Shown here piece by piece: positions 34,386 to 43,008 of a stretch of DNA of 64,000 nt. Each line of letters begins with the position of its first letter. The first letter of the stretch is position 1. The notes below the pieces were generated by a model. It had not been told where the DNA came from. It did no database searches and worked only from the letters and a program-made list of their open reading frames with translations. The translations under genes and the position numbers were made by a program. This DNA is from CAVSMC01 sp963728935 (GTDB taxonomy: Bacteria > Pseudomonadota > Gammaproteobacteria > Burkholderiales > Casimicrobiaceae): the NCBI GenBank assembly GCA_963728935.1, contig CAVSMC010000003.1, forward strand, positions 1 to 64,000. The letters run 5' to 3'.

Positions 34386-37041
34386 CGGCCGACCGGTCGC
34401 GTTGCTTCATTTCGCGATCGCGGCGAGCATCGCCGTCGTGCCGTTGCTGCTTGCGATATTGCTCGCGCTCGGCTTCATCGCACCGTCCGAGCGGCCGCGC
34501 ATCACCGGTGACAGTCATGTGAGCGTGCGCCAGGTCGCGGCGCTCAAGACGTTCGAGTACGCGATCGTGCGTCGCGATAGCGTGCAGGCGCCGTTGCCCG
34601 ATGCCGATTCGGTGCTCGCACGACTGCCGCAGTGCGCCGCCGAATGGAGCCGCAGCGGACGCGAGCGTGCGCTCGACCGACTGAAGCGCGTTGTCGGGCG
34701 CGCGACCGACGACGCGCACACGCCCGCCGCAGCCATCGCATCCGGGCTCGTCCAACTCGACGACGCGCTCGCGCGGATGAGCGCCGAGGGCAACCGTCGC
34801 GTCGTCGACGCCGTCGGCTTCGACATCGTACGGTGGACACAGGCGGCGAAGCTCGCACTGGCGACGCCGATCGAAACGCCTCGCTATCCGGGACAGACGT
34901 TCGCGCTGCGTTGCGCCGATCTTGCCGAGGCTGTCGGGACGCTCGCGCGCGGCGGCGGCCGCGTGCTCTCGGCTTTCGGTTGGCGAGGAACCGAGGTCGA
35001 TCGGACGCTCGCGCGTTGGCGACCCGATCAGTACGTCGAGATCCCGGAACGCTATCTGGAACGCGCGAATCCGTGGGCCGGCCTTCCGGGTTGCGTCTAC
35101 CTCGTCGACACCGCCGGCGCGCCGCAGTACTTCGTGCGCGGCGCGCGCGCCGCGACCGAGCGCGTCTGCAGCCAGCCGACGGTGTTCGATGTCGCCGGCG
35201 GCGACGGCGCCATCGCGACGCCGGCGGCGATCGTCGGAGAGGCGGCGCCGGACATCGCGCCGGACGACGCGCGCTGGTCGGTGCCGCCGTCGCTCGCCGC
35301 GCTGTTGCGGCCGCTCGGACCGCTGCAGCGACCGAGCGGTTCGCTGTTTCATGCGTACGCAGACGCGACACCGCCTTCGGACGACGCGCCGGCCTATCGA
35401 CGCGCGAGCAATCGCGTCGCGCTCGACGGCGGCGGCGTCGACGTCGGCTATTCGGTCGACCTCACGATCGACCCATCGCTGCAGTCGCTCGCGCAGAAGA
35501 CCGCCGCGTGCTACACGGGCCGACAGGACGTATGCCGCGCGATCGGCATCCGTCGCGCCGAAGATGGCAACGAAGCGATCGGCCATCGATTGCTAGAGCA
35601 AGCAGTCGTGCGGATGGCGGCGATTGCGATCATCGACGTCAAGACGGGCCGGATCGAGGCGCTCGCCGGCGCGCTGTCGCGATGCACGCGCCAGGAATAC
35701 GACGGTCCCGGCCGCGATGCCGGCTGCGACGCCCGACTGCCCTATCCGATTCGCTACCGTCCCGATGCATTGCTCAACGCTGCGGTGTTCCATGACGCGA
35801 TGCCCGCGTCGGTCGTGAAGCCGGTGATGGCGGCCGCGTTCCTGTCGAACGCGCGCGTCGGATCGCAGTGGCTCGCCGCCGAGCGCGCGGCGATGCGATC
35901 GAAGGGCGTTCCGACGCCGGACAGCTTGCGCGGGCAATTGATGCGTTCGAGCTCGGCACGCTTTCTCGACCGCATGTTCTGCGCCGACCAAGGATTCCGT
36001 CCGTGCGAGCGTCCCTGGGAGATCCAGCAGACGTCGAGCGCGTTCGGTTGGAACGGCGGTTGCGCGCACGCAAGCGAGCGTTGCGGCGATCGCGATCTCC
36101 TGTTCGGTCGCCCGATCGACGCCGTCGGTGATTCATCGCGCGCCGATGCGCCGGCCGAATGGGTTCCCTACGGACGCCTGCTGGTCGAGCCGCAGAGCGG
36201 GAAGCTCGGCGCACCGTTTCGCGCTCGTGCGCCGATCGCGCTCGACACCAACCGTATCGCGCGTTGCGCCGCCGGCGCCGACGGCCGTCGCGGCAGCGCC
36301 GACGATTGGGAGAAGTGCAGCGGCGGCGTGGTCGTCGACGTTGTCGCCGAAGGCTGGGGACAAGGACACGCGCGCGCCACGGCGCTCGGCGTGGCCGGCA
36401 TGATGGCTACACTCGCGTCCGCAGCCAACGGCGAGCGCGACGTGCATCGGCCCCATCTCGTCCAGTCGGTGCGCGGCGTCGCGAACGGCGTTGCGTCGCC
36501 GCTCGAAGCGGCGGTGACACGCTGGAGCGCGGTCTCGACGGAACCTAACGCACTGTCGCGCGAAGCGGCGGAAGTGATTCTGAGCGGCCTCTCGTACAGC
36601 CACCGGCAGGGAACCGCGCGCCGGGCGTGCGAGCAGGTCTTCGATGCGCGTCGATGCGCGGATATCGATTGGATCGCCGGCAAGACGGGAACGCCGACGT
36701 TTCCCAACGACGATCGCCCGCTCGACGAGCTTTCGAAGCTGTGCGCACCCGCCGTCAAGCGCACGGCTCGCGAACAGATCGCCTGCGGCGGTCTGCGTCC
36801 CTACAAATGGTACGTCGCCGCGTACCGGGCGGATCGCGACGATCGGGCGTGGACGAAGGTGATCGGCGTGCTGACCGAGCGCAACTGGCTCGCCGACAGC
36901 GGTCGCGTCCACGGCGCCGGCGACCGCGGCCCGAACCCGGCAGCCGAGATCGCCCTGCAAATCATCGGCCGGCACGCCGGAGCGCTCGGACGCGATGCAA
37001 AGGCCGTCGCACCGCTCGATGCTCGCGGAGGCCCCAAATGA
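34378..37041 (+). CDS. Penicillin-binding transpeptidase partner of the SEDS protein
   Basis: An 887-aa protein with one N-terminal membrane anchor (residues 10-32) and a large periplasmic part. The transpeptidase motifs are SVVK at 478-481 (acylated Ser478) and KTGT at 769-772; an SxN motif is not obvious. GWGQGHARATALGVAGMMATLA is the usual block before KTG. An atypical 440-residue region replaces the pedestal domain of PBP2/PBP3, and Cys residues are frequent, suggesting disulfides. It is coupled to the SEDS gene upstream (8-nt overlap) and to a small orphan downstream (ATGA). It presumably crosslinks the glycan made by its neighbour. Confidence 0.87.
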   Translation: MRDGRPVALLHFAIAASIAVVPLLLAILLALGFIAPSERPRITGDSHVSVRQVAALKTFEYAIVRRDSVQAPLPDADSVLARLPQCAAEWSRSGRERALDRLKRVVGRATDDAHTPAAAIASGLVQLDDALARMSAEGNRRVVDAVGFDIVRWTQAAKLALATPIETPRYPGQTFALRCADLAEAVGTLARGGGRVLSAFGWRGTEVDRTLARWRPDQYVEIPERYLERANPWAGLPGCVYLVDTAGAPQYFVRGARAATERVCSQPTVFDVAGGDGAIATPAAIVGEAAPDIAPDDARWSVPPSLAALLRPLGPLQRPSGSLFHAYADATPPSDDAPAYRRASNRVALDGGGVDVGYSVDLTIDPSLQSLAQKTAACYTGRQDVCRAIGIRRAEDGNEAIGHRLLEQAVVRMAAIAIIDVKTGRIEALAGALSRCTRQEYDGPGRDAGCDARLPYPIRYRPDALLNAAVFHDAMPASVVKPVMAAAFLSNARVGSQWLAAERAAMRSKGVPTPDSLRGQLMRSSSARFLDRMFCADQGFRPCERPWEIQQTSSAFGWNGGCAHASERCGDRDLLFGRPIDAVGDSSRADAPAEWVPYGRLLVEPQSGKLGAPFRARAPIALDTNRIARCAAGADGRRGSADDWEKCSGGVVVDVVAEGWGQGHARATALGVAGMMATLASAANGERDVHRPHLVQSVRGVANGVASPLEAAVTRWSAVSTEPNALSREAAEVILSGLSYSHRQGTARRACEQVFDARRCADIDWIAGKTGTPTFPNDDRPLDELSKLCAPAVKRTAREQIACGGLRPYKWYVAAYRADRDDRAWTKVIGVLTERNWLADSGRVHGAGDRGPNPAAEIALQIIGRHAGALGRDAKAVAPLDARGGPK

Positions 37042-37391
37042 GCCGGCCCGCCGATCGGTCGCGCCTTCGCGCCACGCAGCGCGTCGATCCCATTGCGCCG
37101 CCGTTGCTGTGGACGTTCGACGGTCCGCTCGCCGTCTGCCTGTCGGACGTCGAGGACACGCTGCGCAGGACGATCGTTCAGCTCGACGACGTCTCGGGCA
37201 TCGCGGTCGGCGTCGACGTATCGCTGCCCGCGCTCGCCACGCGCGTGAAGGCGGGCGACGCGATTCAGCCGGCGTGGGCAAGCTTCATGTCGCGGATATC
37301 GCAGCGCTACGGATTGCCGGCGCCGCTGCGCGTCCGTCATCGCAACGACACCGGCCCGCTGATCACGCTGGTCGTCGCCTACCGGAGCTAG
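37038..37391 (+). CDS. Small conserved-position protein of unknown function
   Basis: A 117-aa soluble protein with no signal peptide. It starts inside the PBP stop (ATGA) and ends 5 nt before the FHA gene, so its reading frame is well supported by position. Visible features are a hydrophobic core around LLWTFDGPLAVCLSDVEDTL and a Lys/Arg-containing C-terminal half (FMSRISQRYGLPAPLRVRHR). I recognise no family. Translational coupling suggests it works with the cell-wall or signalling proteins of the operon. Confidence 0.65.
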   Translation: MSRPADRSRLRATQRVDPIAPPLLWTFDGPLAVCLSDVEDTLRRTIVQLDDVSGIAVGVDVSLPALATRVKAGDAIQPAWASFMSRISQRYGLPAPLRVRHRNDTGPLITLVVAYRS

Positions 37392-37396
37392 CGAGC

Positions 37397-38830
37397 ATGC
37401 CACTCAAGAACTGGATCTTGCACCGGATGAATCGGATGAATGGCATCGTCGGGCGTCCCGACCTTCCGCCGTCGCGAGGACGCTCCGCGCGCCGCGACGA
37501 CGGCAGCGAGCCGCGCGAACCATCGCTTCGAGAGGGCGCCAACCTCCACGACGCGCCGGCGCCGGGCCCCGAACATCTCGGCATCTACGCGCCGCTGATC
37601 GCCGCGATCCGGGACGAGCTCGAACATTTCGCGCTGAGCGCGCTGCGGTTGCATCTCGCGATCGCCGAGCGCGACCGTTATCTGCTCACGTCGATCGACG
37701 TCGAGTGCGTCGACAACGGCGACGGCGCCGATCTGCTGCGTCGGTTCACGCGCGAGTTCACGCCGGAGCAGGTCAAGCGCTTCCTCGCGCGCGACGTCAT
37801 CGGACATCTGCCGAACGCGAGCGCGATCGACCTGTCGCAGTTCGGCGGGCTGAACGCGGCGCGGGCGCCGGTCGATGCCGACGACGACGAAGGTTACGCG
37901 GAGCTGCTCGCCGAGTTGCGCGCGACGACAGCGAGCGCGCAACCGCGTGCGTTCGACGTCGCGCTGCTCGGACGCTGGGTCGAAGTCGATGCGCACGGCG
38001 CGGCGGTACGTCCATCGCAAGCGCCGCGCACGCCGCTCGCCGGCAATCGAATCGAGATCGACGTCGAAGATGCGGACGGCACGCGCCGCGTGACGCTGCC
38101 GGCGGGGCTGCCGAATCGGCGATACGTCGTCGGCAAAGGTGACGCGTGCGACGTCGCGGTCAACGGTGCATTCGCGAGCCGCAGGCACTGCGAGATCTGG
38201 CTCGAGAGCGGTTCGTGGTGGGCGGCGGACGCCGACTCGACGAACGGCATCCGAGTCGAATCGGCGAATGGCGTGCTCGGCCGCGCCGGCGGTCAAGCAG
38301 CGGGGCCGGATACGAAGCGCGCAATCGAAGTCGTACCCGGCGCGCGCATCGTGCTGACCGCCGTAGCGCAAGGCAAGCCGGCGGATTTTCCGCGCATCCT
38401 GCTGCGGCAGTCCGAAACGCGAGCCGCGTTGCTCAGCACATCGACAAAGCCGTCGTCGACGCCGGTCACTCCGATCGCCATGCCGACACGGCGTGGCTGC
38501 TCGCTGTCAGTGACCGCGAACATGGCATCGGGCTCGCGCACGGTCGCGATCGTTGACCGGACGGCGCCGATACGCGTAGGGCGCTCGCGCAACCAGGACC
38601 TCGTCGTCGACTGGGCTCATCAGGGCGTGTCGGGGCACCACGTCGATATCACGGGCTTGGACGACGAAGGCGCCGACGTCGACGTACATGGCGACAACGG
38701 CGTCAGCGTCGACGGCGCTCGCCATCCGTCGGGCCAACATTTCCGCTGGCTCGTCGGCGAGCGGATGACGCTCGGGCGGCCCGCCGAAGGCGAGCCCGCC
38801 TGCACGCTGACGCTGTCGAGGGGCGCATGA
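37397..38830 (+). CDS. Protein with two FHA domains
   Basis: A 477-aa cytosolic protein. The N-terminal 200 residues include a helical region (IYAPLIAAIRDELEHFALSA, FTREFTPEQVKRFLARDVIG) with no family that I recognise. FHA domain 1 spans about 230-320 (RYVVGKGDACDVAV, SRRHCEIWLE, DADSTNGIRVE); FHA domain 2 spans about 385-470 (IRVGRSRNQDLVVDW, VSGHHVDITG, DNGVSVDG). Both keep the G-R/K, S-x2-H and NG residues that bind phosphothreonine. The obvious ligand is a phosphosite made by the kinase encoded two genes downstream. It ends in ATGA, overlapping a mini-ORF. Confidence 0.88.
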   Translation: MPLKNWILHRMNRMNGIVGRPDLPPSRGRSARRDDGSEPREPSLREGANLHDAPAPGPEHLGIYAPLIAAIRDELEHFALSALRLHLAIAERDRYLLTSIDVECVDNGDGADLLRRFTREFTPEQVKRFLARDVIGHLPNASAIDLSQFGGLNAARAPVDADDDEGYAELLAELRATTASAQPRAFDVALLGRWVEVDAHGAAVRPSQAPRTPLAGNRIEIDVEDADGTRRVTLPAGLPNRRYVVGKGDACDVAVNGAFASRRHCEIWLESGSWWAADADSTNGIRVESANGVLGRAGGQAAGPDTKRAIEVVPGARIVLTAVAQGKPADFPRILLRQSETRAALLSTSTKPSSTPVTPIAMPTRRGCSLSVTANMASGSRTVAIVDRTAPIRVGRSRNQDLVVDWAHQGVSGHHVDITGLDDEGADVDVHGDNGVSVDGARHPSGQHFRWLVGERMTLGRPAEGEPACTLTLSRGA

Positions 38831-38970
38831 GAGCGGCCGCCGCAGGCAAACGCCCGAAGGGCGCGTCGCCGCGCGATTGCGCGAGGCCGACGCGCGAACT
38901 GTCGATCGCGCGTCGTTGCAAGGGGGCCGTCGCAAGTGCGGCGGCCGCAGGCAAAGGAGCCGCCGCGTGA
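38827..38970 (+). CDS. Possible mini-ORF between FHA and PP2C genes
   Basis: A 47-codon frame begins in the FHA stop (ATGA) and encodes an Ala/Arg/Lys-rich peptide (MRAAAAGKRPKGASPRD). Two related segments, GCGGCCGCCGCAGGCAAA (38832) and GCGGCGGCCGCAGGCAAA (38939), bracket it. It resembles the repeat-derived frames at 48.8 and 50.5 kb in starting exactly at a stop codon. It may be spacer sequence rather than a gene. Confidence 0.25.
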   Translation: MRAAAAGKRPKGASPRDCARPTRELSIARRCKGAVASAAAAGKGAAA

Positions 38971-38992
38971 ATCGCTGCAGAAAGGCCGCGGC

Positions 38993-39937
38993 ATGAGCGT
39001 TCCGACGCCGCACGAACCGGCGATCGGCGCGCAAGCAAACGGCTCGCGCCCGCGCCCGGTCACCGTTGAGCACGGCGCGCTCGCGACTGCGAAGGCGCGG
39101 CTCGATCTCGCGGCCGCGTCGTGTTGCGCGGCGCGCCACGACGTCAACGAGGATTGCCACAGCGCACTCGACGGCACGGCCCCGGTGTACGTCGTCGCCG
39201 ATGGCGTCGGCGGTGGCGCAATGGCGTCGCGTGCAAGCCGCGAGCTGGTTGCTTTCGTGCATCGCGCGCTCGATCACGGCTCGCTCGACGACGTCGCCGT
39301 CGCCGCCGCGCTGCTCGATGCCGACCGCGAGATCGCGCGCAGCATCGCGAGCCATACGAGCGCACTCGGCGCGGCCACCGTCGCGTTGTGCGCGTGCCGC
39401 GAAACGGTGCTGTCGCGGTGGCTCGTCGCGTGGGTCGGCGATTGCCGCGTCTATCGCATCGACACGGGCGGCAACGCCGAGTTGCTGACGCGCGACGACA
39501 CGTACGGTCAACTGCTCGAGCCGCCGCCGCCGGGAAGCTCCGACGACGATCCCGCGCGGATGGTCGGAAACGGCGCGGTCGATCGGCCCAACGTGGCGCA
39601 CGTCGAACTCGGCGACGACGAGATGCTCGTGCTGTGCAGCGATGGCGTGCACAAGCATGTACCGGCGCGCGAGATCGGCCGGCTGATCCACCGCGGACCG
39701 GCGCCGCTCGCGCGGCGTTGCGCGCGGCTGGTCGTTCTCGCCCGCGTCCGCGGCAGCATCGACGATGCGACGGCGCTCGTCGTTCATCGCCGCACGAGCA
39801 GCGGACGCCGCACGCTCGCATGGTCGGGTGGCGCGCTGCCGATCGCGCTCGCGATCTTCGGCGTCACGACCGCGGCGCTCGAACCATCGCCGATCTCGAT
39901 CGCACTCGAAGCGGCGCAAGCCATCGTTGGGTGGTGA
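38993..39937 (+). CDS. PP2C-family protein serine/threonine phosphatase
   Basis: A 314-aa metal-dependent phosphatase. Metal-binding Asp residues are in VYVVADGVGGGAMASR, WVGDCRVYR, LVLCSDGVHKHV and GSIDDATALVV, the complete PP2C signature, within about residues 40-265. A C-terminal hydrophobic stretch (GALPIALAIFGVTTAAL) could anchor it in the inner membrane. The start is taken at 38993 with AAAGG upstream. It is 3 nt before the kinase gene and is expected to reverse its phosphorylations. Confidence 0.88.
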   Translation: MSVPTPHEPAIGAQANGSRPRPVTVEHGALATAKARLDLAAASCCAARHDVNEDCHSALDGTAPVYVVADGVGGGAMASRASRELVAFVHRALDHGSLDDVAVAAALLDADREIARSIASHTSALGAATVALCACRETVLSRWLVAWVGDCRVYRIDTGGNAELLTRDDTYGQLLEPPPPGSSDDDPARMVGNGAVDRPNVAHVELGDDEMLVLCSDGVHKHVPAREIGRLIHRGPAPLARRCARLVVLARVRGSIDDATALVVHRRTSSGRRTLAWSGGALPIALAIFGVTTAALEPSPISIALEAAQAIVGW

Positions 39938-39940
39938 CTC

Positions 39941-42900
39941 ATGACCCCTGAACAGATCAACCGTGTGTTCGGACGCGGCCGGCTGCAGATGGTGACCGGT
40001 GCGCACGTCGAGGTCTTTCGCGAAGCGGCAGCGCCGGGCGAAAGCCGCCGTTACACGAAGCGCTTCCTCACGACGGCCGAATGCGACTACGCCCAGTGGA
40101 CCGAGCGCGAGTGGCGGATCCTCGCGCGGCTGATCGGGCACGGAACGCGCTGCGTGCCCGATGTCGTTCAATACGATCGCGGCGCGCACGGCACGAAGCT
40201 CGTGCAGACGTACGATGCGGGCGCGACCGTCGATCAATGGGCGACGCTGCTTCCGGTCGAGCGCGACGGCTTTGTCCATTCTCGCGTGTTCGACGACTGC
40301 GCGCACTGGTGGGCGCTCGCGCATCAATGCCTGGTCGCGCTCGACGAGATCCATACGATCGGACTCGTCCACCTCGACATCAAAGGCGACAACATCTGCA
40401 TTCCGATCGGTCCTTCGGATTTCGACCCCGCGTCGGCGGAGCGCACGTTGTTCCCGGTCTTTCACAAGCTCGCTCTGATCGACTTCGCGTTTTCGCTCGT
40501 CTGCGGCGAGAGTCTCGCCATGCCGCTGCCGATCGGATGGCAACAGGACTACGACTACCAATCGCCGTTGCTGCTGCGCGCGCTCGAAGAGGGCCGCACC
40601 GGCGACCTCGGCGCGACGGAGAACCTCGACTGGCGATGCGACATGTACAGCCTCGCGGCGATGCTCAAACGCTACTTGCCGCGCGAGGACCAGCTTTACC
40701 GGGCTGACATCGCATGCGGATGGACCGCGGAACGCTACCACGCCGCAAAGTCGCTGATTCTTCGCATACGCGACGCGCATGATCTGCCACTGCCGGCGCG
40801 CAGGCCCCATACGGAGCTCATCGAGCAAACGAGCGAACAACTGCGCGCCGACGAGCTCGCGCGGTCGCTCGAACGCGGCTGGTCGCTCGCGCGCGACGCA
40901 CAGGCCGCCGCAACCCCGGCGTTGCCCCTGACGCCGGTCACGCGACTCGCGCCACCGACTCGAATCGTCATCCCGGCCCGTGAAGATCTCATCGCGGTGC
41001 GCCGCTCGGGCCGCGCGCGCGAATCGAGCCGCCCGGCGTTCAACGGGCGGTCGGCGAAGCCGCGTCGCGGCGCGACGCTGCTCGCGATCACTGCAACGGC
41101 GGCTGCGTTTGCGATCGCCGGCGCGCTGACGAGCGACACTGGCTGGCTCGACGATGCTGCGCAGCGCATAGCCGACACGAGCGCAGCCGCGCAAAGCGTG
41201 CTGCGCCGACTCGAGCATGTCGACTCGGCGACCGCTTCCAACGCGGCGCGCGCAGGAACAGACGATCCGCATCGCGGCTCGGCACCTGCTGCAGCGGGAA
41301 GCGCCGCCCATGAAGCGGCCGATGCCGACGTCGAGCAGCCGAGCGTCGCGACGAACGAGGAAGCGCCGCTGGAGTCGCCTGCGTCGTCGCAAACGTCCGA
41401 CGCATCGGCTGTCGCAACGAGCACACCGGCTGCGCCCGAAGCGTCGCAGCCGCCGACGCAAGCATGGCCCGAGCCGAACGCGCCGCCCGCTTCCGGCCCG
41501 CCGACGTCGGCAGCGCCAGTCGTTGCCGACGCGCGCGACACGCGGCTGAAAGCGCAACCGCCGCAGAAGTCGCCGCGAATGGCGCGCCCGGCCCGCGCGC
41601 AATGGCCATCGAAGCCAACGGCGCATGCCCAGCGCACGCGGCCCGCCGAAACGCGCCCGTCGCGACTCGCCGCGGCGAGCAAGTCGAAAAGCGCCACCAA
41701 CCTCGCGCACGCGAACACGCCGCGAGCGCCGCAGACCGTCGCAAAGAAATCCGTCGCCGATCCGACGGTGGCAATCCAGCGAACGCCGCAAAGCTCGCCG
41801 CCGACGATCGTTGCTTCAACAGCGGAAAGCAGGCCGGCGGCCGTTGCGACAACGCCGCAGACGGCCATCGTTGCGGCGGCACCGTCCGTCTCGGTACCCA
41901 TCGCAAGCGTTGCAGCGACGCAGAATACGGGGGCACCGTCATCGCCTCCGATCGTGTCCGCGGCGAGCGCACCGCATTTGCCCCCGGAAGCGCAAGTGGC
42001 GACTGCTCAATCGTCTCCACCTTCGCCACCGGTGCAAAAGATCGTGCCGGCGCCCGAACCCTTGCGCCCGCCTGCGGCGTCGGCGAGCGCGGCGGCGCCG
42101 CTGCCTTCGCGCGCGACCGTCATCGCCGCATCGCCCCCGATGGCGCCCGTCGTCGAGCTGTCGCGCCCGCTGGCAACGCCGGCTTTTCCAGCGCCGCGCC
42201 CGATGATTCCTGCCGAGCCGGCGCGAACGCGCCCGCCGCTTGCCGAAGGCGACGATCTCCTCGCGCAGGCGCGCTGGAACCTCGGCAACCTCGTTCCGCG
42301 CACCGCCGAGCGCGCGAGGCTGCGCATCGCGCGTGCGATGTACATCGCTGCCAACGCCAACCATCCGTGGCAGGAACGATTCGTCGTCGACGCCGTCGTG
42401 TTGACCGGAAGCGGCGCCGACATTCGCGTCGCGCCGCGTGAAATAGCGGGCGCCGATGCACGGCGACTGCACGACGAGGCGACGCGCGCCTATGCGTCAC
42501 GGCGCGTCGCCGCGGACGCGATCGATCTCGAGCTGCGAGCGTTCGGTGCGAATCCGTACGATCCCGAAATCGCCGGCCAGCTCGCGCTCTTCTATCTCAG
42601 GACGTCTCCGGCGCAGCCCGAGCGCGCGCGAGACCTTGCGCTGCATGCGATCGGCACGGCGAGCGCGGCCAATCCACGCGGTCGCGTCGACGACTGGATC
42701 ACGTTCGCGATCGCAAGCGCGCTCACCGGCCGGCAGGCGGACTCGACGAACGCGCTCTACGTCTCTGTCGCGCTCGCGCGAAACGACGAGCGCATTTGCC
42801 GCGCTGCGCTCGGCGCGTTGTCGATGCACGGCGAACGCCTGAGAGAGCCGGTGGAGTCGTTGCTGTATCGGCTGCAGGCGCAGCGCCGCGATGACGATTC

Positions 42901-42955
42901 GCCGTCATGCGCGTGGCCTCGCAGCAGGCTCGCGGGAATGCCATACCCATGGTGA
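39941..42955 (+). CDS. Membrane-anchored Ser/Thr protein kinase with extracytoplasmic domain
   Basis: A 1004-aa protein. Residues 1-290 form a divergent eukaryote-like kinase: Lys40 in YTKRFL, catalytic loop HLDIKGDN (Asp146, Lys148, Asn151) and metal-binding Asp181 in LIDFAFS (DFA instead of DFG); no APE is seen. One membrane helix lies at about 377-397 (TLLAITATAAAFAIAGAL). Residues 410-760 are a Pro/Ala/Ser-rich linker, and 765-1000 form an alpha-helical, repeat-like domain (LLAQARWNLGNLVPRTAERA, DLELRAFGANPYDPEIAG). The topology resembles PknB-type kinases, whose outer part senses cell-wall material. It ends the operon. Confidence 0.85.
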   Translation: MTPEQINRVFGRGRLQMVTGAHVEVFREAAAPGESRRYTKRFLTTAECDYAQWTEREWRILARLIGHGTRCVPDVVQYDRGAHGTKLVQTYDAGATVDQWATLLPVERDGFVHSRVFDDCAHWWALAHQCLVALDEIHTIGLVHLDIKGDNICIPIGPSDFDPASAERTLFPVFHKLALIDFAFSLVCGESLAMPLPIGWQQDYDYQSPLLLRALEEGRTGDLGATENLDWRCDMYSLAAMLKRYLPREDQLYRADIACGWTAERYHAAKSLILRIRDAHDLPLPARRPHTELIEQTSEQLRADELARSLERGWSLARDAQAAATPALPLTPVTRLAPPTRIVIPAREDLIAVRRSGRARESSRPAFNGRSAKPRRGATLLAITATAAAFAIAGALTSDTGWLDDAAQRIADTSAAAQSVLRRLEHVDSATASNAARAGTDDPHRGSAPAAAGSAAHEAADADVEQPSVATNEEAPLESPASSQTSDASAVATSTPAAPEASQPPTQAWPEPNAPPASGPPTSAAPVVADARDTRLKAQPPQKSPRMARPARAQWPSKPTAHAQRTRPAETRPSRLAAASKSKSATNLAHANTPRAPQTVAKKSVADPTVAIQRTPQSSPPTIVASTAESRPAAVATTPQTAIVAAAPSVSVPIASVAATQNTGAPSSPPIVSAASAPHLPPEAQVATAQSSPPSPPVQKIVPAPEPLRPPAASASAAAPLPSRATVIAASPPMAPVVELSRPLATPAFPAPRPMIPAEPARTRPPLAEGDDLLAQARWNLGNLVPRTAERARLRIARAMYIAANANHPWQERFVVDAVVLTGSGADIRVAPREIAGADARRLHDEATRAYASRRVAADAIDLELRAFGANPYDPEIAGQLALFYLRTSPAQPERARDLALHAIGTASAANPRGRVDDWITFAIASALTGRQADSTNALYVSVALARNDERICRAALGALSMHGERLREPVESLLYRLQAQRRDDDSPSCAWPRSRLAGMPYPW

Positions 42956-43008
42956 GCTGATCTCAATGGACATCCGCGCCGATTCAGGCGACGGACGGAT
43001 CGGCGGCG

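Noticed and set aside
38827..38970. The mini-ORF between FHA and PP2C might be an additional operon protein.
   Set aside because: The product is low-complexity Ala/Arg/Lys with internal duplication. I list it only as a low-confidence frame.
38507..41791. A 1094-codon minus-strand open frame lies opposite the FHA, PP2C and kinase genes.
   Set aside because: It has no motif, is extremely Arg-rich and mirrors GC-rich codon positions of genes whose families are certain. The long frames opposite uvrC, the PAS-GGDEF-EAL gene and prkA were rejected for the same reason.
37397..42955. Kinase, PP2C phosphatase and FHA protein together could mark a type VI secretion regulatory cluster (PpkA/PppA/Fha).
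   Set aside because: No Tss, Hcp, VgrG or ClpV genes are in the window, and the direct operon partners are a SEDS protein and a transpeptidase.
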